Assembly: GCA_016234955.1 (NCBI GenBank)
Contig: JACRNN010000084.1
Location: 1 to 17,750 of the forward strand
Direction of reading: 5' to 3'
Length of the DNA stretch: 17,750 nt
Source of the DNA: Deltaproteobacteria bacterium
GTDB lineage: Bacteria; Desulfobacterota; GWC2-55-46
Part shown: piece by piece, positions 6,402-13,180 of the stretch
How the letters are laid out: every line of letters starts with the position of its first letter
How positions within the stretch are numbered: the first letter of the stretch is position 1
Position numbers and translations under genes: made by a program
Notes under the pieces: generated by a model
Seen by the model: the letters and a program-made list of their open reading frames with translations, nothing else
The model's database searches: none
What the model was told of the DNA's origin: nothing

Positions 6402-6514
6402 AGAGTGCGACGTTTCTGCGGAGAGGCGAAAATTGATGCAAGCCCCATATTGCGTGACACTACAGTCCCTTATCCCTTGACCGGTCGTGTTTTATATGAT
6501 AGTTTTATCCGGCC

Positions 6515-7489
6515 ATGAAAATATTAGTCACAGGCGGGGCCGGTTTCATAGGCTCCTCCCTTGTCCAGGAGCTCCTTGAAAGAGGGGAGAGCGTGGCCGT
6601 CGTCGACGACTTCAACGGTTTTTACGACCCCCTCCTTAAAAGGGAGAATATAGCCCCGTTTCTCTCAAATCCCGACTTCAGGCTCCACGAGCTCGACATC
6701 AGGGACAGGGCCGCTCTGACCGGGGCCATACGGAAAGAAGAGCCGGAGGCGATATGCCATCTCGCGGCAAGGGCGGGGGTGCGGCCTTCCATAGAGGACC
6801 CCCTGCTCTACGAGGAGGTGAACTGCGCCGGGACCCTCAACATACTCGAGGCGGTAAAGGGAGGGGGGCTCAAGAACTTCGTCTTCGCCTCCTCGTCCTC
6901 GGTCTACGGCGTCAACAGCAAGGTCCCTTTTTCCGAGGAAGACCCGATTACATGCCCTATCTCGCCTTACGCCTCCACGAAGAGGGCGGCCGAGCTAATG
7001 TGCTTTACGTACTCCCATCTGTACTCCGTCCCTGTCACGTGCCTCAGGTTCTTTACGGTATACGGCGAGAGGGGAAGGCCCGACATGGCCGTGGCCAAGT
7101 TCACGCGCCTGATATGGGAAGGCAGGGCCATCCAGGTCTACGGGGACGGCACGGCGCGGCGCGACTTCACCTACATAGGGGATATAGTCGGCGGCCTGCT
7201 CAACTCGATATACAGGCCGTTCAGATACGAGATATTCAACCTCGGCGGCTCGCGCATCGTGGAGGTAAACAGGCTCATATCGGTCATAGAGGGGTGTCTC
7301 GGCAAAAAGGCGCGGGTCGAGTACCTGGACCCGGCCCCAGGGGACGTGCCGGTGACGTGCGCGGACGTCACAAAGGCGGGGAAGTTGCTGGGCTTTGAGC
7401 CGAAGGTCGGGATAGAGGACGGGGTTGCGCGCTACGTCAGGTGGTTTTTAGAGCGCGAGGGACGGAAGAAGGGGCCGGGCGCGGTTTAG
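6515..7489 (+). CDS. UDP-glucuronate 4-epimerase-type NAD-dependent sugar epimerase
   Basis: 324 residues of the extended short-chain dehydrogenase fold. GGAGFIG (7-13) binds NAD, D31-D32 sit at the ribose, and the catalytic residues are in SSSVYG (S128 region) and Y152-x3-K156 (SPYASTKRAAE). RFFTVYGERGRPDMA (from about 178) is characteristic of UDP-glucuronate 4-epimerases, which interconvert UDP-glucuronate and UDP-galacturonate for surface polysaccharides. Another UDP-sugar 4-epimerase cannot be excluded. ATG 6515 is fixed by the Rossmann motif starting at residue 4. There is no Shine-Dalgarno sequence upstream (TTTTATCCGGCC precedes it); a TATGAT at 6495-6500 is a possible -10 but no well-spaced -35 is seen. 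The YhaM-type gene starts 20 nt after its stop, so the two may be cotranscribed. Confidence 0.88.
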   Translation: MKILVTGGAGFIGSSLVQELLERGESVAVVDDFNGFYDPLLKRENIAPFLSNPDFRLHELDIRDRAALTGAIRKEEPEAICHLAARAGVRPSIEDPLLYEEVNCAGTLNILEAVKGGGLKNFVFASSSSVYGVNSKVPFSEEDPITCPISPYASTKRAAELMCFTYSHLYSVPVTCLRFFTVYGERGRPDMAVAKFTRLIWEGRAIQVYGDGTARRDFTYIGDIVGGLLNSIYRPFRYEIFNLGGSRIVEVNRLISVIEGCLGKKARVEYLDPAPGDVPVTCADVTKAGKLLGFEPKVGIEDGVARYVRWFLEREGRKKGPGAV

Positions 7490-7509
7490 GCCCGTTGACG
7501 GATGGTACA

Positions 7510-8553
7510 ATGAAGAAGACGCATATAAAAGACATAAGGGAAAAGAACCAGGTCGCCGGAGCCTTCCTGGTCACCAAGAAAGAGACGGGCGTAAGCAAAT
7601 CCGGCAAACCGTACCTCAACCTGAGGATAATGGATTCCACCGGGGAGCTCGAGGCGCGGGTGTGGGACGACGCCGAGGCCCTCGGCAGGGGGTTCAACAG
7701 GAACGACGTGGTCGCGCTGAAGGGCTTTGCGGTCGCGTACCAGGGGGGGATACAGGTGAACGTCTCCTCGATAAGCGCGCTCAAAGAGGGGGAGTACTCC
7801 ATCAGGGATTTTCTCCCTTCTTCAAAGAGGGACCCCGGCGAGATGATGCGGGAGCTCGACGGGCTAATCTCGTCCATGAAGGACGCTCACCTGAGGGCGC
7901 TGCTTACGGCGATATTCTCAGACCCAGGCGTCAGGGGGCTTTTTTCAACGGCGCCGGCGGCCAAGTCCATGCACCACCCTTACCTCGGCGGCCTGCTTGA
8001 GCACGTCCTCTCCATCTGCGGCCTGGCGGAGAAGATAACCGCGCACTACGGGAACAATATAAACAAGGACCTCCTTACGGCCGGGGCGATCCTCCATGAC
8101 ATAGGGAAGATATACGAGCTCTCGTACATGAGGGCTTTCGAGTATACGGACGTAGGCAGGCTCATCGGCCATATAACCATAGGCGTCGAGTTGATAGACG
8201 ACAAGATAAGGGGGATAGAGGGTTTCCCCGCGGAGCTCGCCGTCCTTCTCAAGCATATGATACTCTCCCACCACGGCTTACTCGAGTACGGCTCTCCCAA
8301 GAGACCCAAGACCCTCGAAGCCATCGTGCTCTACTATCTCGACGACATGGACGCCAAGGTGAACGCGGTGCAGACCCTCATGGAGGCGGAGGCGTCCAGG
8401 GAGAACCCCTCGGGATGGAGCGCGTACCAGAAGATATTCGAGAGGTACATCTATACCGGCGGACGCATGGGCGAGGTAGAGGCGGCGGGGGAGAAGCCGG
8501 CCGGGGATGCGGAGGAGACGGGGCCGAAAGAGACGCTCAACCTTTTCAAGTGA
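7510..8553 (+). CDS. YhaM-type 3'-5' exoribonuclease (OB-fold plus HD domain)
   Basis: 347 residues from ATG 7510 (MKKTHIKDIREK). Residues 10-95 form an OB-fold nucleic-acid-binding domain (GKPYLNLRIMDSTGELEARVW). Residues about 150-315 form an HD phosphohydrolase domain with HHPYLGGLLEHV (155-166), AILHDIGK (H196-D197), the histidines of HMILSHHG (249-256) and D279. This arrangement matches YhaM/CBF1, a metal-dependent 3'-5' exoribonuclease that trims RNA or single-stranded DNA in the cytoplasm. A longer frame reaches GTG 7441 inside the epimerase gene, but the family start and a partial GGATGG site 4 nt upstream support 7510. The last 25 residues are a Glu/Gly/Pro-rich tail ending TLNLFK, which resembles a sliding-clamp-binding peptide. 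Confidence 0.88.
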   Translation: MKKTHIKDIREKNQVAGAFLVTKKETGVSKSGKPYLNLRIMDSTGELEARVWDDAEALGRGFNRNDVVALKGFAVAYQGGIQVNVSSISALKEGEYSIRDFLPSSKRDPGEMMRELDGLISSMKDAHLRALLTAIFSDPGVRGLFSTAPAAKSMHHPYLGGLLEHVLSICGLAEKITAHYGNNINKDLLTAGAILHDIGKIYELSYMRAFEYTDVGRLIGHITIGVELIDDKIRGIEGFPAELAVLLKHMILSHHGLLEYGSPKRPKTLEAIVLYYLDDMDAKVNAVQTLMEAEASRENPSGWSAYQKIFERYIYTGGRMGEVEAAGEKPAGDAEETGPKETLNLFK

Positions 8554-8615
8554 CGCGCCCTGCGGCAAAAACCGCTTCATGACGTCTCGCCCGCCTCAAC
8601 TACAAAATCCCAGGT

Positions 8616-8786
8616 ATGCGGAAAAAGTCCCCAAAGTTGTCATTTTATCGGCACTGAGATTCTTAACGGAGCCTGTCCTGAGCGAAAGAGAGAGATTCTT
8701 CGCGGAGTTTATCCTGAGCAAAGCGAAGGACTCGGAACGACAGAGCGCAGGGTTTAGAATGACAGGATAAAATAGTCTTTCCGCAT
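8616..8786. mobile_element. MITE-like element with outer inverted repeats and internal 36-bp direct repeats
   Basis: Outer inverted repeats ATGCGGAAA (8616-8624) and TTTCCGCAT (8778-8786), with a second pair ATTTTATC (8642-8649) and GATAAAAT (8766-8773). Inside, two tandem 36-bp units (8657-8692 and 8693-8728) share AGATTCTT, CGGAG and TCCTGAGC, 26 of 36 identical by eye. The element ends 14 bp before the glycosylase start codon. It has no ORF of note and no transposase. Confidence 0.6.
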
Positions 8787-8800
8787 CCCACTTAATAAAA

Positions 8801-9400
8801 ATGCCTTCTAAAGACAGGATAAAAAAGCTCTCAAGGTTGCGGTCATCCCTTGAGCGCGCCTGTTCCGCTGACCCGAGGTTCAAGGACGCGGTGGCCGTGT
8901 TCGGCCGCGGCCCGGCCCCGTGCGCCCTCATGGTCGTGGGCGAGGCCCCGGGAAGGGACGAGACGCGATTGAAGACGCCATTCGTAGGCAAGGCGGGGAG
9001 TTTTTTTGTGGCCATACTCGAAGAGGTCTTCGGCCGGGAAAGGGATGAGTTCTACATAACGAACACCGTAAAGGTCTGGCCGACAATAAAGACCGTGAGG
9101 CTCAAGACGCGCAAGCCGAGCGATGAGGAGGTGGAGTTCTTCCTGCCGTATCTCAGAAAGGAGATAGAGACGGTGGCCCCTCAAGTAATACTGGCGGTCG
9201 GCAAGACCGCGTTCTCCACGCTTGCGCCCGGGCATGAGTTCGCGCCCGGAAAATGGACGGAGCACCCAGGGGGGGTGTTGATAATGCCGGTATACCACCC
9301 ATCATACATATTGAGGCGGCAGAAAGACCTCAAAAACAATACCGAGAGGCTCAAGGAGGCCCTGCGTAATGCGAGAAAAAGGATAGAAAAGGCCGTATGA
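8801..9400 (+). CDS. Uracil-DNA glycosylase superfamily protein (family-4-like) lacking most Fe-S cysteines
   Basis: 199 residues. Motif A is GEAPGRDE (47-54), followed by PFVGKAGSFF and YITNTVKVWP, and motif B is YHPSYILR (165-172); these match family 4 uracil-DNA glycosylases, which excise uracil from deaminated DNA. Family 4 enzymes hold a [4Fe-4S] cluster with four cysteines. Here only C21 sits where a cluster cysteine is expected (before VFGRG). The partner three residues earlier is E18, the KC of the NxVKC motif is KV (V92), and the C before PYL is F114. The only other cysteine is C41. The cluster is therefore probably absent. No Shine-Dalgarno sequence precedes ATG 8801, and a MITE-like element ends 14 bp upstream. 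Uracil removal is likely but not certain. Confidence 0.8.
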   Translation: MPSKDRIKKLSRLRSSLERACSADPRFKDAVAVFGRGPAPCALMVVGEAPGRDETRLKTPFVGKAGSFFVAILEEVFGRERDEFYITNTVKVWPTIKTVRLKTRKPSDEEVEFFLPYLRKEIETVAPQVILAVGKTAFSTLAPGHEFAPGKWTEHPGGVLIMPVYHPSYILRRQKDLKNNTERLKEALRNARKRIEKAV

Positions 9401-9491
9401 AATGGCCCTATTAGCCACCCCTAAGCCAAAACTGCGGGGTATCCGTTGGTGCTGTCGATCGCAGCTTGCGCCAGCCAAGTTGCGAAACATT

Positions 9492-9592
9492 AAAATTCCC
9501 TATCTACATGGAATTTTCAAGTAAGGTACTTGTCTATTGAGATTCGCTCGCTTACCCTGATAGCCAAACCGCAGGGAATTCGCTCGCTATGC
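9492..9592. repeat. Intergenic repeat, copy B
   Basis: It shares GGAATTTTCAAGTAAGG (9510-9526) exactly with copy A at 1871-1887, then has the same 15-nt spacing to ATTCGCTCGCT. The right edge is GAATTCGCTCGCTATGC. The strong GC hairpins of copy A are degenerate here. The rest of the gap (9401-9491) holds no ORF; ACTGCGGGGT near 9430 may be a remnant of an inverted copy. Confidence 0.6.
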
Positions 9593-9664
9593 TTGTGAAA
9601 GCCCTCCATCGCCCAGGCAGCCAGGCCGCGCTTAATCGTATCCGAAGGAAACGTCAAGATATCG

Positions 9665-10363
9665 ATGCGTAACTCCGTCACTTATAAAAACACGAAGTCA
9701 TGGCGCACGCTATCCCTCTCGTCGGCGCTCTCATGGCTGATGAAGCTCCTGATGGCTGGCCTCCTGCCTTACGAGGTCTATCACGGCCAGTACCTCTTCG
9801 CCGTGGCGGTTATCGCCGCCATTGCGCTCTCCCTTATACCGAGCATAGTGCAGAGGAACTACCGCATAACCCTTCCGTTCGAGCTCGACCTCCTGATAAC
9901 CCTCTCGCTTTTCCTGCATACGTTCATGGGAGAGGGCCTTGATTTCTACCACAGGGTATGGCTCTATGACAAGTTCCTCCACGTCTACGGCACCGCGGTG
10001 ATAGCCATGCTCGCCTTCCTGATAACCTATACGCTGCACTACACCAGGAAGGTGCGCCTGAGCATCCCGCTTGTCGGTTTTTTCACCGTCATCTTCGCGA
10101 TGGCGGTCGGGGGGCTCTGGGAGATAGGGGAGTTCATCGTGGACAGCCTTTTCAACACCCATGCCCAGGACGGCCTTGCCGACACGATGTGGGACATGAT
10201 AAACGACCTCGTCGGAGGGTTCGTCATAGCCGTTTTAGGCATGCTCTACGTCAGGTACTCGAGGCCGGAGACGAGGCACAGGCTCGCAAAGCCGATGGGC
10301 GAGGTCTTCGGCCTCGGGAAAAGGATAGACCGGATAAAGCGCAGGCTCAAAAAATACGGATAA
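9665..10363 (+). CDS. DUF2238 (YjdF-type) integral membrane protein
   Basis: 232 residues with six predicted transmembrane segments (about 20-38, 43-62, 73-89, 104-125, 134-156, 179-197). Conserved polar residues lie in or near the membrane: H85 (FLHTFMGEG), D102-K103 and H106 (YDKFLHVYG), E153 and E156 (GLWEIGEF), and D173, D177 and D181 (LADTMWDMINDL). These are typical of DUF2238, a family without an established function. The tail is strongly basic (KRIDRIKRRLKKYG), probably cytoplasmic. The next gene starts 9 nt after the stop with a perfect ribosome binding site, so it belongs to an operon with the AhpD-like and ArsS genes. That neighbourhood suggests a role in transport or processing linked to ArsS, which is inference. 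AAGGAAAC about 13 nt before ATG 9665 is a weak ribosome site. Confidence 0.8.
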   Translation: MRNSVTYKNTKSWRTLSLSSALSWLMKLLMAGLLPYEVYHGQYLFAVAVIAAIALSLIPSIVQRNYRITLPFELDLLITLSLFLHTFMGEGLDFYHRVWLYDKFLHVYGTAVIAMLAFLITYTLHYTRKVRLSIPLVGFFTVIFAMAVGGLWEIGEFIVDSLFNTHAQDGLADTMWDMINDLVGGFVIAVLGMLYVRYSRPETRHRLAKPMGEVFGLGKRIDRIKRRLKKYG

Positions 10364-10372
10364 GGAGGTCGT

Positions 10373-10705
10373 ATGGAGACTTACTACAACCCCGGGGACC
10401 TTCCAAGGTTCTCCTCGATAGGCGAGGGCGCCCCGGAGCTCTGGAAGAAGTTCAGCGAATGGTACGGAATGGTCTTTGCCGAGGGGGCCCTCAGCGAGAG
10501 GGAGAAGGCGCTGATAGCCCTTGCCGTGGCGCACGCGGTACAGTGCCCGTACTGCATAGACGCCTACACCCAGGCCTGTTTCGAGAAGGGGTCCAATATC
10601 GAGCAGATGACCGAAGCGGTACATGTGGCGGCGGCGATAAAGGGCGGGGCCGCGCTGGTGCACGGGGTGCAGATGAAGAACGCCGCTGAAAAGATAGGGA
10701 TGTAG
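10373..10705 (+). CDS. AhpD/carboxymuconolactone decarboxylase-like protein, arsenosugar-cluster type
   Basis: 110 residues forming one CMD/AhpD helical domain with the redox pair C58-x2-C61 (QCPYCIDAY) after EKALIALAVAHAV. The position that is usually the AhpD catalytic histidine, four residues after the second cysteine, is Y65. The N-terminus METYYNPGDLPRF and the whole sequence resemble the small peroxidase-like protein usually encoded beside arsS. AAGGAGGT lies 3 nt before ATG 10373 and overlaps the upstream stop. The ArsS gene begins 5 nt after its own stop. It probably supplies thiol-disulfide or peroxidase chemistry for the ArsS product; the exact reaction is not established. Confidence 0.85.
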   Translation: METYYNPGDLPRFSSIGEGAPELWKKFSEWYGMVFAEGALSEREKALIALAVAHAVQCPYCIDAYTQACFEKGSNIEQMTEAVHVAAAIKGGAALVHGVQMKNAAEKIGM

Positions 10706-10710
10706 GCGAC

Positions 10711-11700
10711 ATGGGACTCTCTCATAATGAGGGTTGGGCCGGTCTTGAGCCGTTCGACCGCCGCCTCGGGGAGGCCGGCCTCTGTCCCCTTACCTCGTCA
10801 GGCATCTCGGTATTCCAGGTGAACATGGGCAGGCTCTGCAACATGGCGTGCCGCCACTGCCACGCGGACGCGGGCCCCGGCAGGACCGAGGTCATGACCG
10901 GAGAGACGGCCGGGGAGTGCCTGAAGGTCATCCGGAGGGAGAGGCTACAGACGGTGGACATAACTGGCGGCGCCCCGGAGTTGAACCCCTCGTACCGCGG
11001 GTTCGTCGAGGGTTGCCGTGAAGCGGGGGCGCGTGTGAAGACGCGTACTAACCTCACGGTGCTGCTAAAGGAAGGGTTCGGGGACCTGCCGCGGTTCTTC
11101 GCGGAGAACTCGGTGGAGGTGATAGCGTCGATGCCGTACTTCTTGAAGGAGACCGTGGAGAGGCAGCGCGGGCGGGGCGCGTTCTCTTCCTCCATAGAGG
11201 CGCTGAAGCTTCTCAATTCGGCGGGCTACGGGGTGGAGGGGAGCCCGCTACAGTTGAACCTCGTCTACAACCCGTGCGGGGCCTATCTCCCGCCCAGGCA
11301 GGAGGCCGTCGAGGCCGATTTCAGGCGGGAGATGAAGAGGCGCTGCGGGGTGTCTTTTACGAACCTCTTCACTATAACGAACATGCCGGTGGGAAGGTTC
11401 CTTCAGTTCCTGAGGGAGTCGAAGAACCTGGAGAGGTACATGGAGAGGCTTTGCGCCTCATACAACCCCGTTGCCGCCGCGAACGTCATGTGCAGAGAGA
11501 TTATTTCGGTCGGGTGGGACGGCGCCCTTTACGACTGCGACTTCAACCAGATGCTCGGGATAAGGTGCGGCTACGGGGCCCCGGCGCATATAAGGGACTT
11601 CGACGCCGGCATGCTTGAAAGGAGAAGGATAACCACGGGGCCGCATTGCTACGGTTGCACGGCCGGGGCGGGTTCAAGCTGTAGCGGGGCAATGGCGTGA
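10711..11700 (+). CDS. arsS: Arsenosugar biosynthesis radical SAM protein ArsS
   Basis: 329 residues. C43-x3-C47-x2-C50 (CNMACRHCHADAGP) binds the radical-SAM [4Fe-4S] cluster; ITGGAPELNP follows at about 104, in the position of the SAM-binding GGEP motif. The C-terminal domain has further cysteines, including YDCDFNQMLG and C313-x2-C316 to C324 (HCYGCTAGAGSSC), characteristic of ArsS. ArsS is proposed to add an adenosyl-derived ribosyl group to methylated arsenic on the way to arsenosugars. Closely related radical SAM proteins exist whose substrate is not known, so the arsenic assignment is by family. No arsM methyltransferase is in this window. Third gene of the 9665-11700 operon; it converges with the PAS gene across 10 nt. 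Confidence 0.88.
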   Translation: MGLSHNEGWAGLEPFDRRLGEAGLCPLTSSGISVFQVNMGRLCNMACRHCHADAGPGRTEVMTGETAGECLKVIRRERLQTVDITGGAPELNPSYRGFVEGCREAGARVKTRTNLTVLLKEGFGDLPRFFAENSVEVIASMPYFLKETVERQRGRGAFSSSIEALKLLNSAGYGVEGSPLQLNLVYNPCGAYLPPRQEAVEADFRREMKRRCGVSFTNLFTITNMPVGRFLQFLRESKNLERYMERLCASYNPVAAANVMCREIISVGWDGALYDCDFNQMLGIRCGYGAPAHIRDFDAGMLERRRITTGPHCYGCTAGAGSSCSGAMA

Positions 11701-11710
11701 AGCGGAATGG

Positions 11711-12778
11711 TCAATAGAACCTCCTGGCGCAGTCCGGACAGATGCCGTGGCTGAAGTCCGCCTCGGAGTGTTCCTGTATGTACACCTCGATCTTCTTCCA
11801 GTACCCGTTGTCGTCGCGGATCTTTTTGCAGGACGCGCATATCGGAAGGAGCCCCCTCAGTATCTTTATGCTGGAGAGCGCCTCCTTGAGTTCGGCTATG
11901 AGCCTCTGGTTCTCCTCTTCTCTTTTCTTGCGCTCGGTAATGTCTATGCCGGAAGCCAGGACGGCGCAGGCAACGCCTTCATCGTCCTTTAATAACGTAT
12001 GCGTCCACGAGATGACCTTCGTATCCCCGTCCCTGGTGAGGACGGGGCCTTCGAGGCAATTATAGGTCCCTTCGCCGCCGGAAAATATCATGGAGAAGCA
12101 TTCCTTCATGCCGGCGCGCATCTCTTCAGGCACGAAGTTGCCGAACCAGTTTTTTCCGATTATCTCGTCTTCGCCGTAGCCGAGTATCCCGACCCCCCTC
12201 CGGTTGATGAGCCTGACAATCTGCGAGGCGTCTATTATGAGAAGGATAGCGCCGGCGACGTCAAGGTACATCTGTGCCCTGTCCCGTTCTTTTTTCAGTT
12301 CGCCGGTCCACTGCAACCGCGCCGTGATGTCCCTCGCTATGCCGAGGACGGCCCTCACCGCGCCGTCTTTTCCGAACAAAGGGCTCAGTTTGGTCCCAAG
12401 CCCTATCGCCCCTTTTCCGGGGATATCGAAGATATCCTCTTTGAAGAGTTGCGCGCCTGTGGTAAAGACCTCCTCGAGGCTTTTTTCCATCAGGGAATAC
12501 GCGGGAGGCGGAAAGAAATCCGACAGGCGCCTGCCGAGGCTCTCCCCCTTTTCGCGGCCCAGAAACCTTGCCGCGAAGTTGTTGAGGTACTCTATCCGCA
12601 GGTCTTTGCCTATGATGAAGATGCAGTCATCCGCCGACTCGGCCAGCGTCCGGTAGAGGTCTCCGCTTTCGCGCAAGGCCTCTTCGGCCCGCGCCCCTGC
12701 GGACTTAAGGCCCTCAAGCTCCTCAAGTTTTGCTTTAAGCGCCTTTATTTCTTCTTTTAAGTCGTCTATTTCCGGCAT
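11711..12778 (-). CDS. Two-PAS-domain sensor protein with C-terminal CASCKK zinc-ribbon-like motif
   Basis: 355 residues from ATG 12778. A short coiled coil (LKEEIKALKAKLEELEGLK) is followed by two PAS domains: the first contains SADDCIFIIGKDLRIEYLN and ends GIARDITARL, the second contains LLIIDASQIVRLIN and ends SGIDITERKK. A second short coil leads to about 50 residues with C-A-S-C, then GYWKKIEVYIQEHS, then C-P-D-C near the end, a pattern that probably binds zinc. There is no kinase, GGDEF, EAL or DNA-binding domain, so the output must be through this terminal module or a partner. No signal peptide or membrane segment is seen. A GTG at 12805 would add 9 residues but lies inside the predicted promoter, so the ATG is preferred. 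Neither start has a ribosome binding site. Confidence 0.82.
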   Translation of the reverse strand: MPEIDDLKEEIKALKAKLEELEGLKSAGARAEEALRESGDLYRTLAESADDCIFIIGKDLRIEYLNNFAARFLGREKGESLGRRLSDFFPPPAYSLMEKSLEEVFTTGAQLFKEDIFDIPGKGAIGLGTKLSPLFGKDGAVRAVLGIARDITARLQWTGELKKERDRAQMYLDVAGAILLIIDASQIVRLINRRGVGILGYGEDEIIGKNWFGNFVPEEMRAGMKECFSMIFSGGEGTYNCLEGPVLTRDGDTKVISWTHTLLKDDEGVACAVLASGIDITERKKREEENQRLIAELKEALSSIKILRGLLPICASCKKIRDDNGYWKKIEVYIQEHSEADFSHGICPDCARRFY

Positions 12779-12794
12779 ATTATTTTCTATTGAG

Positions 12795-12822
12795 TTGATA
12801 GACACGGGTGCGCACGCGTCAA
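12795..12822 (-). promoter_or_regulatory. Predicted promoter of the PAS-domain gene
   Basis: Minus strand: TTGACG (12822-12817), 16-bp spacer, TATCAA (12800-12795), giving a start near 12788 and a leader of about 10 nt before ATG 12778. Five of six and four of six consensus matches. Confidence 0.45.
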
Positions 12823-13040
12823 AAATTCACGAAGGATGATACTACATCCGTTGAAAAATTCAAACAAAATAACCGGACGGTTTAGGATTCGTAAAAACGC
12901 GCCGTTACCCACGCCCCCGGACACGGTCTCCCCTTGCCGTGCCATGTTTCATGAAATGTGATAGAGTACCGGAAAAGGGCGTTAGAGAGGCGGAGGCCGT
13001 CTCGTGGGACGTATAGCAACGGGGCAGGCTCGGAAATGGG
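12823..13040. other. Intergenic stretch without recognisable gene
   Basis: Part of the roughly 400-bp gap between the divergent PAS and pgm genes. I see no ORF with family resemblance. Short dyads are present (GGATG/CATCC at 12834-12849; GAGGCGG/CCGTCTC around 12988-13004) and could be operators, but nothing ties them to a regulator. Confidence 0.4.
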
Positions 13041-13069
13041 TTCGCAATTTTATATGGGATGTGTATAAT
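13041..13069 (+). promoter_or_regulatory. Predicted sigma70 promoter of pgm
   Basis: TTCGCA (13041-13046) and a perfect TATAAT (13064-13069) are separated by 17 bp. The start would be near 13076, leaving a leader of about 105 nt that begins with the hairpin at 13082-13106. Confidence 0.6.
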
Positions 13070-13081
13070 CGAGAGTGAGTG

Positions 13082-13106
13082 CGCCCCGCCGCATAGCGGC
13101 GGGGCG
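13082..13106 (+). promoter_or_regulatory. Strong GC hairpin at the 5' end of the pgm leader
   Basis: A perfect 11-bp stem, CGCCCCGCCGC with GCGGCGGGGCG, around the loop ATA, followed by only TTTG. It lies about 6 nt after the predicted transcription start. A 5'-terminal stabilising stem is more likely than an intrinsic terminator because the U tract is too short, but attenuation is not excluded. Confidence 0.55.
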
Positions 13107-13180
13107 TTTGAGAGCGGCGTTATCGCGGAACTCAGGCAGAACTACCGGCGGCGCAACTCCGCCGCATCCGAGGAGAAGCC

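Noticed and set aside
6477..6500. TTGACC and TATGAT as the epimerase promoter
   Set aside because: The spacer is only 12 bp, too short for a sigma70 pair; no better pair found.
8563..8578. GCGG-CAAAAA-CCGC hairpin as terminator after the YhaM-type gene
   Set aside because: Four-base stem and only TTC after it; too weak.
11999..12760. 253-residue plus-strand ORF opposite the PAS gene
   Set aside because: The minus strand has two recognisable PAS domains and a cysteine motif; this frame has none.
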